Source of the DNA: Streptomyces sp. NBC_01016
GTDB taxonomy: Bacteria > Actinomycetota > Actinomycetes > Streptomycetales > Streptomycetaceae
Direction of reading: 5' to 3'
Length of the DNA stretch: 64,000 bases
Assembly (NCBI RefSeq): GCF_026341035.1
Contig: NZ_JAPEOQ010000002.1
Span: forward strand, 3,286,001-3,350,000
Made by a program: the position numbers and the translations under genes. Within the stretch, counting starts at the first letter, position 1, and every line of letters begins with the position of its first letter. Positions 6,751 through 15,477 of the stretch are shown here, piece after piece. The notes beneath the pieces were generated by a model. The model did no database searches and was not told the DNA's origin. It saw nothing but the letters and a program-made list of their open reading frames with translations.

Positions 6751-9093
6751 TCACTCTCCGGTCGTCGCCGTGGCGAGCTTTACCGCGATGCGGTTGCGGG
6801 AGTTGATGCCGAGTTTGGAGAGGATGCGTTCCATGTGGGCATCGACCGTACGGCGGGAGATGAAGAGGCGCTCGGCGATCTCCCGGTTCGACAGTCCTTC
6901 GGCCGCCAGGCGTGCCACTTCGTGCTCGCGGCGGGTCAGTGACTCCCCGGAACCCGCTCTGCGCTGGCCCGGCAACTCGGCCGGTTCCAGGACGAGTTCG
7001 TCCGCCCCGGTGAGCGCGGCCGCGAACAGGGCCTCGCGCGGTGCGGTGGCGCCCAGCTGCCACAACTGCTCGTAGACGTCGCCGCCCAGGTCCGAACGCG
7101 TCGCCTCCGCCGCCATCCGGTGGTTCTCCACGGAGACCGGAGCTCCGCTCAGCAGCTCGCCGCCGGTCGACTGCCACAGCGCGTCCGAACCGCCGAACAG
7201 CCAGGCGGCCCGCCGGTGACGGCCGTCGCGGGCCGCGGCCCACGCCATGATCTCCACCGCGTAGCCGCAGCCGATCACGTCGCCGAGAGCCGCCTTGAGC
7301 GGCAGCGCCTCCTTGAGGGCCACCTCGCTCGCCCCCGGATCCCCCTTCGAGTAGTGGCTGAGCCCCACGATGGTGTGCACGAAGCCGCGCAGCCAGCACT
7401 CCTTGGAGCCGACGCCGAGCCGGGCGAGCCCCTGGCCGCTGCGCTCCAGGGCGAGGTCGTCCTGCCCGGACAGGTGGTACTGGTATCCGGCCTGAACATC
7501 CAGGCAGACCAGGCCGACGAGGTCGCCGAGCGCCGCGAGCCGTTCATGGGCGGCCACCGCGGCCCGCTCGGCGCGATCGAAGTCGCAGGCGAACGTGTGC
7601 GCGCAGTGCAGATACAGCCAGCCGCGGGCCCGGATCAGGGACTCACCGAGCCGGTCGGCGATCTCGATGCCCTCCTTGATCTCCGGAACGGCGCCGGCCG
7701 GGTCACCCTGGAAGGTCTTGATGTACCCGCCGATGATCAACGCCCAGGCCCGCTCCGGTGTCGCCCCGGGAAAGGCCGCCGCGGCCTTCTGCTGCCAGTA
7801 CCGCCCCTCCGTGAGGAGCCCCGTGATCTGCCAGTACCCCCACAGCGCCCCCGCGAGCCCGGCCCCCTTCTGCTCACGGTCACCGCGCCCGAGCGCGTAC
7901 TCCAACGCCAGCCGGATGTCGGGGTGTTCGCGACGCAGGGCCTGGCAGCGCGGCAACTGGTCGTCGTCGATGAAGTGCCGGTCGAACTCGTCCGCCGCCT
8001 TGACGTACCGGGCCAGATGCCGGTCGCGTGCCGCGGTCTCCTCGCCGAATGCGGCCAGCTTCTCGGCCCCGTACTCGCGCAGGGTGTCGAGCATCCGGTA
8101 GCGGGTGGCACCGTCGACGCCGTTGCCGGGCCCGAACTCGTCCACCCGCTGCACCACGGACTTGTCGACGAGGTCGATGAGTACCTCCAGCACCTCGTCC
8201 GATCCCAACTCACCGAAGCCACACACCTCTTCGGCGGCCGAGAGGTCGAAGACGTCACCGAAGACGGAGATTCGCGCCCACAGCCGCTGCTCGCGGGCGT
8301 CGCACAGGTCGTAGCTCCAGTCGATGGTCGTACGCAGCGTCTGATGGCGCGGCAGCGAGGTGCGGCGGCCGCCGGTGAGAAGACGGAAACGGTCCTCCAG
8401 GCGGTCGATGAGCTGGTTCAGCGGCACGGCGCGCAGCCGGACGGTGGCCAGTTCGATGGCGAGCGGCATGCCGTCCAGGCGGCGGCACAGCCGCACGACG
8501 GCTTCCCGGCTGGCGTCCGTGACTTCGAATCCGGGGACGACGGCCGCGGCCCGCTGCTCGAAGAGGGAGACCGCCTCGCCGCCGGCGTCCGACACACCGA
8601 GCGGCGACAGCGGGAAGGTGTGCTCACCCGGTACGTCGAGGGGCTGCCTGCTGGTCGCGAGGACGCGCACGCCGTCGGTCTCGCGCAGCAGCACGTCCAC
8701 GAGCTCGGCGCAGGCGTCCACCAGGTGCTCGCAGGTGTCCAGGACGATGAGCGCGGGCGTCTCCCGCAAGTGGTCGAGGACCACGTCCAGTTGGGGCCGC
8801 ACCGACTGCTCGGGCAGGTCGAGGCAGGCGGCGAGGGTGTGCGGAAGCAGCCCGGGGTCGCGCAACGCGGACAGTTCCACCAGGCACACCGGCGCATCGG
8901 CCCCGGTGGTGCGGCCCGCGAGGGCGCGGAGCGCGAGCCGGGTCTTGCCGACACCGCCAGGACCCACCACGGTGACACATCGCTGTGTGTCCAACGCCGT
9001 TGCCAACTGGGTCAATTCAGGGGCCCGGCCGATGAAACCGGTGAGCTCACGGGGGAGTTCGCCGGGACGGCGCCGCACAATGCCGAACGTCAT
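6751..9093 (-). CDS. LuxR-family LAL/STAND transcriptional regulator
   Basis: A 780-residue regulator: NB-ARC-type NTPase domain (Walker A GPGGVGKT at residues 44-51; 'ALIVLDTCEHLVD' as Walker B), helical/TPR-like middle, and a C-terminal LuxR DNA-binding domain (LTRREHEVARLAAEGLSNREIAERLFISRRTVDAHMERIL, split here by eye across the last 65 residues). Proteins of this type sense a ligand, oligomerise with ATP and activate transcription. It is divergent from the AroM-like gene and convergent with the DUF218 gene. Its target is not evident. Confidence 0.9.
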   Translation of the reverse strand: MTFGIVRRRPGELPRELTGFIGRAPELTQLATALDTQRCVTVVGPGGVGKTRLALRALAGRTTGADAPVCLVELSALRDPGLLPHTLAACLDLPEQSVRPQLDVVLDHLRETPALIVLDTCEHLVDACAELVDVLLRETDGVRVLATSRQPLDVPGEHTFPLSPLGVSDAGGEAVSLFEQRAAAVVPGFEVTDASREAVVRLCRRLDGMPLAIELATVRLRAVPLNQLIDRLEDRFRLLTGGRRTSLPRHQTLRTTIDWSYDLCDAREQRLWARISVFGDVFDLSAAEEVCGFGELGSDEVLEVLIDLVDKSVVQRVDEFGPGNGVDGATRYRMLDTLREYGAEKLAAFGEETAARDRHLARYVKAADEFDRHFIDDDQLPRCQALRREHPDIRLALEYALGRGDREQKGAGLAGALWGYWQITGLLTEGRYWQQKAAAAFPGATPERAWALIIGGYIKTFQGDPAGAVPEIKEGIEIADRLGESLIRARGWLYLHCAHTFACDFDRAERAAVAAHERLAALGDLVGLVCLDVQAGYQYHLSGQDDLALERSGQGLARLGVGSKECWLRGFVHTIVGLSHYSKGDPGASEVALKEALPLKAALGDVIGCGYAVEIMAWAAARDGRHRRAAWLFGGSDALWQSTGGELLSGAPVSVENHRMAAEATRSDLGGDVYEQLWQLGATAPREALFAAALTGADELVLEPAELPGQRRAGSGESLTRREHEVARLAAEGLSNREIAERLFISRRTVDAHMERILSKLGINSRNRIAVKLATATTGE

Positions 9094-9297
9094 GCAGCGG
9101 ATTTTCCCCCGCGCGCCCGGAGCGTGCGGCGGGATGCGCGAAGGTCCATACGAATCGGTGAGGTGCGGCGTAGGATCCGCGTTCGATTGCTGGGTGGTGC
9201 GGCTCAGTGGGCGTCGTCGAAGTGGTCGACGATCGCATCGGTATCCGCATCAGCCACACCCCTCGATGACAATGCCGCCCACCGCATGTCTATCTTT

Positions 9298-9342
9298 CTG
9301 GAATCCAGTCTCATAATCTTGAACTCGAAGGAATCCAGAACT
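9298..9342. promoter_or_regulatory. Candidate IclR-type operator upstream of aroM-like gene
   Basis: The palindrome CTGGAATCCAG is at 9298-9308, and a related half, GGAATCCAGAAC, is at about 9330-9341, immediately before the AroM-like start. The shared GGAA(C/T)..TCCAGAA elements resemble the palindrome in front of the OPT transporter at 10990. The two may be read by the IclR regulator encoded between them. Confidence 0.4.
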
Positions 9343-9343
9343 C

Positions 9344-10024
9344 ATGCGAAACGTCGGCTTTCTGACCATCGGCCAGTCGCCGCGCCCCGACCTCAGTGGC
9401 GGGATCGAGGCGGCACTGCCCGCCACCGCGCGCGTGCGGCACGCCGGTGTGCTCGACGGGCCCGACCCTGCGCGAGCGGCGGAGCGCCTTGCCGCCACCC
9501 CCGGGCGGCCCACCCTGATCACCCGCCTCGCGACCGGAGTCACGGTCACCCTCGACGAATCCGCCGTGGGGGAGGCCCTGCAGGATCGGGTCGACGCGCT
9601 GGAGGAGGAGGGCGTCGACACCGTGGTGCTGCTGTGCACCGGCGAGTTCCCGGCCCTGCGCGCCCGGCGTGCGCTGCTCGTCGAACCGGACGCCCTGCTG
9701 ACGACGTACGTCCGTGGTGTGTTGAGCGGCGTGCCGGTGGGCGTGATCGTGCCGCTGTCGGAGCAGGTGGCCGCGGCGCGTGAGAAGTGGCGGGGTGTCA
9801 CGCCGGCGCCGGAGTTCGCCACGGCGTCGCCCTACGCCGCGGACGAGACCGAACTGCTCGACGCGGCACGGGAGTTGATGGGTCGGGGCGTGGCGGCCCT
9901 CGTCCTGGACTGCATGGGATACGCGGACCGGCACCGCGAGGCGCTGCGCGCGGGCGGCGTCCGCGTGCCGGTCCTCACGTCGAGCGGGATCACCGGAGCC
10001 ATGACCGGCCCGCTCCTCGCGTAG
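9344..10024 (+). CDS. AroM family protein
   Basis: A 226-residue protein with the AroM hallmarks: N-terminal 'VGFLTIGQSPRPDL', 'VTVTLDESAVGEALQ', 'VVLLCTGEFP' and C-terminal 'LVLDCMGYADRHRE' and 'LTSSGITGAM'. The fold is related to Asp/Glu/hydantoin racemases, but the biochemical role of AroM is not established. The CTGEF and DCMGY cysteines are conserved candidates for catalysis. It is adjacent to the IclR gene and the OPT/DUF917/M20 cluster, so it may act on hydantoin- or amino-acid-like compounds taken up by that cluster. This is an inference from neighbourhood. Confidence 0.85.
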   Translation: MRNVGFLTIGQSPRPDLSGGIEAALPATARVRHAGVLDGPDPARAAERLAATPGRPTLITRLATGVTVTLDESAVGEALQDRVDALEEEGVDTVVLLCTGEFPALRARRALLVEPDALLTTYVRGVLSGVPVGVIVPLSEQVAAAREKWRGVTPAPEFATASPYAADETELLDAARELMGRGVAALVLDCMGYADRHREALRAGGVRVPVLTSSGITGAMTGPLLA

Positions 10025-10043
10025 GGCGCCGCAGGTCCCCGGG

Positions 10044-10820
10044 TCAGCCCTCGTCGGCGACGAAGCGCAGCCAGTACGGGTCACCGATGCGCTTGCCGAC
10101 GCGGGCGGCCGCATCGCGTACCGCCCTGCCGAAGCGTTCGGTCGTCTCGTCGCGCAGTTCCGGGGCCGGCAGTGCGATGCCGATGCCGAAGATCTGGCCC
10201 GTGTCGTTGTCGAGCACGGCGGCCGAGATGCCACCCACGTTCGGCACCCACTCGCCCTGCGAGATGTCCCAGCCGTCGACGCGGATCCGGGCCAGCGTGG
10301 CGACCAGCTCCTTGCGGGTCCGCGGGGCCGTACCCGTCGCCTGTCCGAGACGGGCGTCGACGAGCCGCATGACCTGCGCGTCGTCCAGGCGGGCCAGCAG
10401 CGCCCGGCCCATCGAGGTGGCGTACGCGGGTGCCCGGGTGCCCGCCGGTGTGTACGCCTGGAGGGCGCCGGCCGTGCCGATGCGCATGTGCAGCACCAAC
10501 GACTCGGCCCCGTCGAGCACGTCCACGTACCCGGTGTACCCGGTGTCGGCGACGAGGCGTGCGGCCTCCTCCTCCAGCAGGGAGACGGTGCCGCGCGAGG
10601 CGCGGAAGTGGTACGAGGCCTCCATGATCAGGCCGCCGGGGCGGTAGGCGCGGGTCAGCGGGTCGCGGTCGAGGAAGCCGTACTCGGCCATCATGCTCAG
10701 CGTCCGTGACACCGAGCTCTTGGGCAGCCCGAGCTCGGCCGCGACATCGGTCACGGTGACATCGCGCTGCAGGTGCGCCATCAGGCGCAGCACGTCCCGT
10801 GCGTTGGCGAGTGTGCTCAC
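10044..10820 (-). CDS. IclR family transcriptional regulator
   Basis: A 258-residue protein with an N-terminal winged HTH (VTDVAAELGLPKSSVSRTLSMM, about residues 21-42) and a C-terminal effector-binding GAF-like domain typical of IclR. The GTG start at 10820 follows AGGAACCG. It is divergent from the OPT transporter operon and convergent with the AroM-like gene. The GGAACTAGTTCC palindrome in the 274-bp divergent region is its most likely operator, so it should control the transporter/DUF917/peptidase operon and perhaps aroM. Confidence 0.9.
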   Translation of the reverse strand: MSTLANARDVLRLMAHLQRDVTVTDVAAELGLPKSSVSRTLSMMAEYGFLDRDPLTRAYRPGGLIMEASYHFRASRGTVSLLEEEAARLVADTGYTGYVDVLDGAESLVLHMRIGTAGALQAYTPAGTRAPAYATSMGRALLARLDDAQVMRLVDARLGQATGTAPRTRKELVATLARIRVDGWDISQGEWVPNVGGISAAVLDNDTGQIFGIGIALPAPELRDETTERFGRAVRDAAARVGKRIGDPYWLRFVADEG

Positions 10821-10983
10821 CGGTTCCTGTGCCTCCCCCGATCGGTTTCCGGGTCCGATCGTATGCGCTCGTGCGGCGCCGCCCGCACTGCCCCGTCGTC
10901 GGGCTCATGTGCGGCTCACATCGTGAGAACTCCTCGAAGGGGCTTGACGGCACGCCCGAGGTCTATGAATGATCCAGGTCCAG

Positions 10984-11008
10984 ATATTCGGAACTAGTTC
11001 CAGAATAT
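10984..11008. promoter_or_regulatory. Large palindrome, candidate IclR operator
   Basis: A perfect 12-bp palindrome GGAACTAGTTCC (10990-11001) is flanked by ATATTC on the left and (A)GAATAT on the right, extending the symmetry to about 25 bp with one inserted base. It lies about 90 bases before the OPT transporter start in the IclR/OPT divergent region. The region is locally AT-rich, as expected of a promoter. Confidence 0.6.
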
Positions 11009-11094
11009 AGAACTCGACAACTTCGCGACGTCGCAACCCCGCGACTCCGCGACTCCGCCAGGTCGCCGACCGGCGCCGACCGTCAGGAGCACCC

Positions 11095-12747
11095 ATGAGC
11101 ACCAACGCCGACACCGAGAGGCCACCCACGGCCGACGCCGGGGACCCGCACGACGCGGGCGGCGCCCCGCGCCGCCATCCCCGCGCCCTCGCCCCCGGCA
11201 ACCTGGTCCTGACCGTGGTGCTCAGCGTGTTCGGCGCGATCGTCGGCGTGCAGCTGCTCGCCACCCTCGGCGTCACCCCGAGCACGTCGCTGATCGGCGC
11301 GCTGGCCGCGATGACGCTGGCCCGCGTCCCGCTCGTCGCCTTCCGCGGCTTCCGTTCGGTGCACGCCCAGAACCTGGCGCAGACGAGCATCTCCTCGGCC
11401 ACCTTCGGCGCCGCCAACAGCCTGTTCCTGCCGATCGGCATCCCGTTCCTGTTCGGCCTGGACAACATGATCGTGCCGATGCTGATCGGCGTCTCCGTCG
11501 CGATGCTGGTCGACGCCTGGCTGCTGTACCGGATGTACGACACCCCGGCCTTCCCCGCGAGCAACCCGTGGGCCCCGGGACTCGCCGCCGCCGAGGCCAT
11601 CAAGGCGGGCGACGAGGGCGGCCGGCGCGCCGGAGTGCTGGGCCTCGGCCTGGTCACCGGCCTGGCGGGAGCCGCGTTCGCGCTGCCGATGTCCGCGTTC
11701 GGTGTCGCCCTGATCGGCGGGCTCGCCTCGATGGCCGCGTTCGGCGCGGGCCTGCTGATCATCAGCTACGCCGAGCCGCTGTTCGGCCTCGACCTGAACG
11801 CCATGTACCTGCCGCACGGCATGATGATCGGCGCCGGTCTGGTCGCCTTGATCCAGGTCGGCCGCACGGTCCTCAAGACGCGCAAGACGACCGCTCCGGC
11901 CGCCACAACCGGGCCCGCTGCTGCCCCCGACGACGGCGCCCGGCGCCTCGGCAAGTCGCTGCGACTGGGCTTCGGCGCCTACCTCGCCATCTCGATCCTG
12001 CTCTCCCTCGGTACCGGCATTTTCACGCACATGAGCGTGGGCATGCTGATCGCCTTCGTCCTCTACGCCACCGTGGCCGCGTTCCTGCACGAGCTGCTCG
12101 TCGGTATCGCCTCCATGCACTCCGGCTGGTTCCCGGCCTTCGCGATCGCCCTGATCACGCTGCTGCTCGGCATCCTCGTCGGCTTCCCGCCCGAGGCCCT
12201 CGTCGTCCTCTCCGGCTTCACCGCGGCCACCGGACCGGCATTCGCCGACATGGGCTACGACCTCAAGGCCGGCTTCATGCTGCGCGGCGAGGGCGCGGAC
12301 CCGGCCTTCGAACTGGAGGGTCGCCGACAGCAGTTGATCGCCGCGATGGTCGGCTTCGGCATCGCGATCGTCGTCGTGGCGGTCTCGTACCAGATGTTCT
12401 TCAACAAGGGGCAGACCGCCCCGATCGACGCCGCGTACGTCGCCGCCATCAAGGCAGGGCCGTCCGTGGAGACGGCCAAACAGCTGGCCCTGTGGGCGAT
12501 CCCCGGCGCGATCGTCCAGCTCATCGGCGGCCCGAAGCGCCAGCTCGGCATCATGCTCGCCACCGGCCTGCTGATCACGACGCCCATGGCCGGCTGGATG
12601 GTCGCCGCGGGCCTCGTTGTCCGCGTCCTCGCGCCGCGCTTCCTCGGCCCCAAGGCCAAGGAGAACCTCGAGGTCTTCGCCGGCGGAGCGATCGCGGGCG
12701 ACGCGCTCTATTCGTTCGGCAACGGCGTGTGGACGGCGACGAAGTAG
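11095..12747 (+). CDS. OPT/YSL family transporter
   Basis: A 550-residue integral membrane protein with about 14 hydrophobic segments beginning near residue 37, and a soluble Ala/Pro-rich linker near residues 260-285. The 'GFRSVHAQNLAQTSISSATFGAANSLF' region and repeated inverted halves fit OPT/YSL-type secondary transporters of oligopeptides or metal chelates. It starts the operon with the DUF917 and M20 genes (110-base gap, then an 8-base overlap). It is the likely importer of the compound those enzymes process. Confidence 0.8.
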   Translation: MSTNADTERPPTADAGDPHDAGGAPRRHPRALAPGNLVLTVVLSVFGAIVGVQLLATLGVTPSTSLIGALAAMTLARVPLVAFRGFRSVHAQNLAQTSISSATFGAANSLFLPIGIPFLFGLDNMIVPMLIGVSVAMLVDAWLLYRMYDTPAFPASNPWAPGLAAAEAIKAGDEGGRRAGVLGLGLVTGLAGAAFALPMSAFGVALIGGLASMAAFGAGLLIISYAEPLFGLDLNAMYLPHGMMIGAGLVALIQVGRTVLKTRKTTAPAATTGPAAAPDDGARRLGKSLRLGFGAYLAISILLSLGTGIFTHMSVGMLIAFVLYATVAAFLHELLVGIASMHSGWFPAFAIALITLLLGILVGFPPEALVVLSGFTAATGPAFADMGYDLKAGFMLRGEGADPAFELEGRRQQLIAAMVGFGIAIVVVAVSYQMFFNKGQTAPIDAAYVAAIKAGPSVETAKQLALWAIPGAIVQLIGGPKRQLGIMLATGLLITTPMAGWMVAAGLVVRVLAPRFLGPKAKENLEVFAGGAIAGDALYSFGNGVWTATK

Positions 12748-12773
12748 CTCTCCGCGCCGCCACGCCCGCCCTC

Positions 12774-12829
12774 GCACCACTCGTCATTTCCGCACGACTC
12801 GTAGCACTTGCACCGCTCGTACCACCCGT
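12774..12829 (+). repeat. 18-bp degenerate tandem repeat
   Basis: The element GCAC(C/G)(A/G)CTCGT recurs at 12774, 12792 and 12810 with a period of exactly 18 bp, and a weaker fourth trace follows. It fills most of the gap between the OPT and DUF917 genes. No function is evident. Confidence 0.6.
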
Positions 12830-12856
12830 ACACCGAGAACCACCCAGGAGACCCCT

Positions 12857-13921
12857 GTGAAGCGACAGTTGACGCACGACGACCTCAAGGCAGCCGTCTA
12901 CGGAGGCGCCGTGCTCGGCGGCGGAGGCGGCGGATTCGTCGAGCGGGGCCTGCGCACCGCCGAACTGGCCCTTCAGGTGGGCACGCCCGAGCTGTGGAGC
13001 GCGGACGAGTTCGCCGACGACGCCCTGACCGCGACCGTCGCCCTGGTCGGAGCCCCCGCCGCGCCCGACCCGCAGGTGCTGCCCACGCACCTGCTGCGCG
13101 CCCTCGAACTGCTGCGCCGCGACCTGCCGAGCCCGCTCGTCGCCATCCACACCAACGAGAACGGCGCCGAGACCACCATCAACGGCTGGTTCCACTCCGC
13201 CATGACCGGCCTGCCCGTCATCGACCTGGCCTGCAACGGCCGCGCCCACCCCTCCAGCCAGATGGGCGCGATGGGCCTGCACGCGCGCGAGGGCTACCGC
13301 TCCTACCAGGGCTACGCGGGCGGCAAGCCGCACACGTACGTCGAGGGCGCCGTCACCGGCACCCTCGACGCCACTTCGAACGTTGTCCGCCGCGCCTCCG
13401 TCGAGGCGGGCGGCTGGGTGGGCGTCGCCCGCAACCCGGTCGAGGTCGGCTACGCGACGCAGGCCGGCGCCCCGGGAGCCATCGGCTTCGCGATCGAGCT
13501 CGGCCGTCGCTTCCTGGCGGAAGGACCGACGGGCGCGGCCGCGCACCTCGGCGGTGAGATAGCGGTGACCGGCACGGTCCGCGAGTACCGCTGCGAGCAG
13601 CGAGAGGGCCTGGACATCGGCGTCGCGATCCTGGACGACGCGGCGGGCACGGAGCTGCACTTCGTCAACGAGTACATGACCTTCGAGGCGGGCGGCGAGC
13701 GCAAGGCCGCGTTCCCCGACCTGATCACGACGTTCGACGCGGCCGGGCAGCCGCTCGCCTCCGCCGACGTCGAGGTCGGCAAGGAGGTCTCCGTCCTGGT
13801 GGCCCCGGCGGCGAACCTGCTGCTCTCCTCCACGATGCACACGCCCGAGCTGTACGCGCCGATCGAGGACCTGCTCGGCTTCCCGTTCGCCCCGGCGGCG
13901 AAGGCGCTCGCCGATGCCTGA
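12857..13921 (+). CDS. DUF917 family protein (hydantoinase-like / thiohydantoin desulfurase domain)
   Basis: A 354-residue protein with the DUF917 signatures: the glycine-rich N-terminal 'YGGAVLGGGGGGFVERGL', 'NENGAETTINGW', 'DLACNGRAHPSSQMGAMGL' and C-terminal 'ISMLL-like' VLVAPAANLLLSS. The family includes S-methyl thiohydantoin desulfurase-type domains and is often annotated near hydantoinase/oxoprolinase genes. The GTG start 12857 follows CAGGAG. The stop overlaps the M20 start by 8 bases, indicating translational coupling. It probably works on the imported substrate ahead of or together with the M20 enzyme; the reaction is unproven. Confidence 0.82.
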   Translation: MKRQLTHDDLKAAVYGGAVLGGGGGGFVERGLRTAELALQVGTPELWSADEFADDALTATVALVGAPAAPDPQVLPTHLLRALELLRRDLPSPLVAIHTNENGAETTINGWFHSAMTGLPVIDLACNGRAHPSSQMGAMGLHAREGYRSYQGYAGGKPHTYVEGAVTGTLDATSNVVRRASVEAGGWVGVARNPVEVGYATQAGAPGAIGFAIELGRRFLAEGPTGAAAHLGGEIAVTGTVREYRCEQREGLDIGVAILDDAAGTELHFVNEYMTFEAGGERKAAFPDLITTFDAAGQPLASADVEVGKEVSVLVAPAANLLLSSTMHTPELYAPIEDLLGFPFAPAAKALADA

Positions 13922-15392
13922 GCCGGTACGCGCCGCGGACGCCGCCCTCGTACGGGACTTCTGCGCGACGCGCTGGGACGAGGAGGTGCTCCCGCTGGTC
14001 CGGGAACACATCCGCGTTCCGGCGGTCAGCCCGGCGTACGACCCGCAGTGGGAGTCCCACGGATTCCTGGACCGGGCCGTGGAGGCCGCGGCGGCGTGGC
14101 TGCGCTCCGTGGAGGACCTGCCGGGCCTGCGGGTCGAGGTACTGCGCGCGCAGGGACGTACGCCGCTCGTCTTCTTCGAGATCCCCGGCCACGACTCGAC
14201 CGCAGAGGAAACCGTCCTCTTCTACGGTCACCTCGACAAGCAGCCCGAGGGCGACGGCTGGGCCGAGGGCCTGTCGGCGTGGGAACCGGTCTTCGACGGC
14301 ACCCGGCTGTTCGGCCGCGGCGGCGCCGACGACGGCTACGCGCTGCCCGCCGCCCTGACCGCCGTACGGGCCCTCGCCGCACAGGGCGCGGCCCGCCCAC
14401 GCTGCGTCGGCGTCTTCGAGGCGGGCGAGGAGTCGGGCAGCCCCGACCTCGACCACTGGTTCGCCGAACTGGCCCCGCGCATCGGGGAGGTCGGCCTGGT
14501 GGTGTGCCTGGACTCCGGCGCGGGCGACTACGAACGGCTGTGGCTCGTGACGTCGTTGCGCGGCCACTGCGGTGGCACGCTCGACGTGCGCGTGCTCGAC
14601 GACGGCGCGCACTCCGGGGACGCGGGCGGTGTCGTGCCGTCGACGTTCCGCGTCCTGCGCCACCTGCTGGACCGCGTCGAGAACAGCGGGACAGGCGAGC
14701 TGCGGGTGGAAGAACTGCACTGCGAGGTGCCCGACGAGCGCCGCGCCCAGGTCACAGAGGCGGCGGCCCTCCTCGGCGACCAGGTCTGGCAGCGCTTCGA
14801 CTGGCACGAGGACGAGACCGGCCACCGCACAGGACCCGTCACGCACGATCCCGAGGAACTGCTGCTCGCCCGCGCCTGGCGCCCGAGCCTGGCGGTCACC
14901 GGCGCGGACGGGCTGCCGCCGGTCGCGTCCGCCGGCAATGTGCTGCGCCCACACACCAGCGTCAAACTCTCGTTCCGACTGCCCCCGTTGGCGGACAGCG
15001 CGAAGGCGCTCGCGGAGGTGGCACGCCTCCTGGAGGAGGCGCCCCCGCACGGCGCGTCCGTCCGCTTCACACCCGACCGGGTCCTGGCCGACGGCTGGCA
15101 CGCCCCGCCCGAGCGCCCCTGGCTCCGCGAGGCGCTCTCCGCCGCGAGCCGCGCCTGCTTCGACGGGGCGGACGCGGCCCGCATCGGCCAGGGCGGCACG
15201 ATCCCGCTGATGGGCCAACTGAGCCGGCAGTTCCCCGAGGCCCAGTTCCTCGCCTGCGGAGTCCTCGGCCCGGGCGCGAACGCCCACGGCCCGAACGAGT
15301 CGTTGCACGTGCCGTACGGCCAGCGGTTGACGGCGTGCCTGTCGCTGGCGGTGAACGCGTTCGCGCTGCGGGCGGGTGGCGCTGCGGGCTGA
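13914..15392 (+). CDS. M20 family metallopeptidase/deacylase
   Basis: A 492-residue cytosolic enzyme of the M20/ArgE/DapE/carnosinase group. Metal and catalytic motifs are 'YGHLDKQP' (His ligand and catalytic Asp), 'GRGGADDGYA' (bridging Asp), 'EAGEESGS' (catalytic base Glu and ligand Glu), 'LDSGAGD' (Asp) and 'NAHGPNESL' (C-terminal His). The length matches M20 dipeptidases with an inserted lid domain. It overlaps the DUF917 gene by 8 bases and ends the IclR-linked operon. It probably cleaves a dipeptide or N-carbamoyl/N-acyl amino acid. Confidence 0.9.
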   Translation: MPEPVRAADAALVRDFCATRWDEEVLPLVREHIRVPAVSPAYDPQWESHGFLDRAVEAAAAWLRSVEDLPGLRVEVLRAQGRTPLVFFEIPGHDSTAEETVLFYGHLDKQPEGDGWAEGLSAWEPVFDGTRLFGRGGADDGYALPAALTAVRALAAQGAARPRCVGVFEAGEESGSPDLDHWFAELAPRIGEVGLVVCLDSGAGDYERLWLVTSLRGHCGGTLDVRVLDDGAHSGDAGGVVPSTFRVLRHLLDRVENSGTGELRVEELHCEVPDERRAQVTEAAALLGDQVWQRFDWHEDETGHRTGPVTHDPEELLLARAWRPSLAVTGADGLPPVASAGNVLRPHTSVKLSFRLPPLADSAKALAEVARLLEEAPPHGASVRFTPDRVLADGWHAPPERPWLREALSAASRACFDGADAARIGQGGTIPLMGQLSRQFPEAQFLACGVLGPGANAHGPNESLHVPYGQRLTACLSLAVNAFALRAGGAAG

Positions 15393-15477
15393 GGCCCGGG
15401 CGGGCGCGGATCGTCAACTTGGTCAGGCGATACGCGCCCGCCGCGGCCATCGCGTTCAACAGCGCCTCCGACACCAC

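Noticed and set aside
7120..9783. Long plus-strand frame of about 887 codons
   Set aside because: It is antisense to the LAL regulator, whose domains and motifs are clear.
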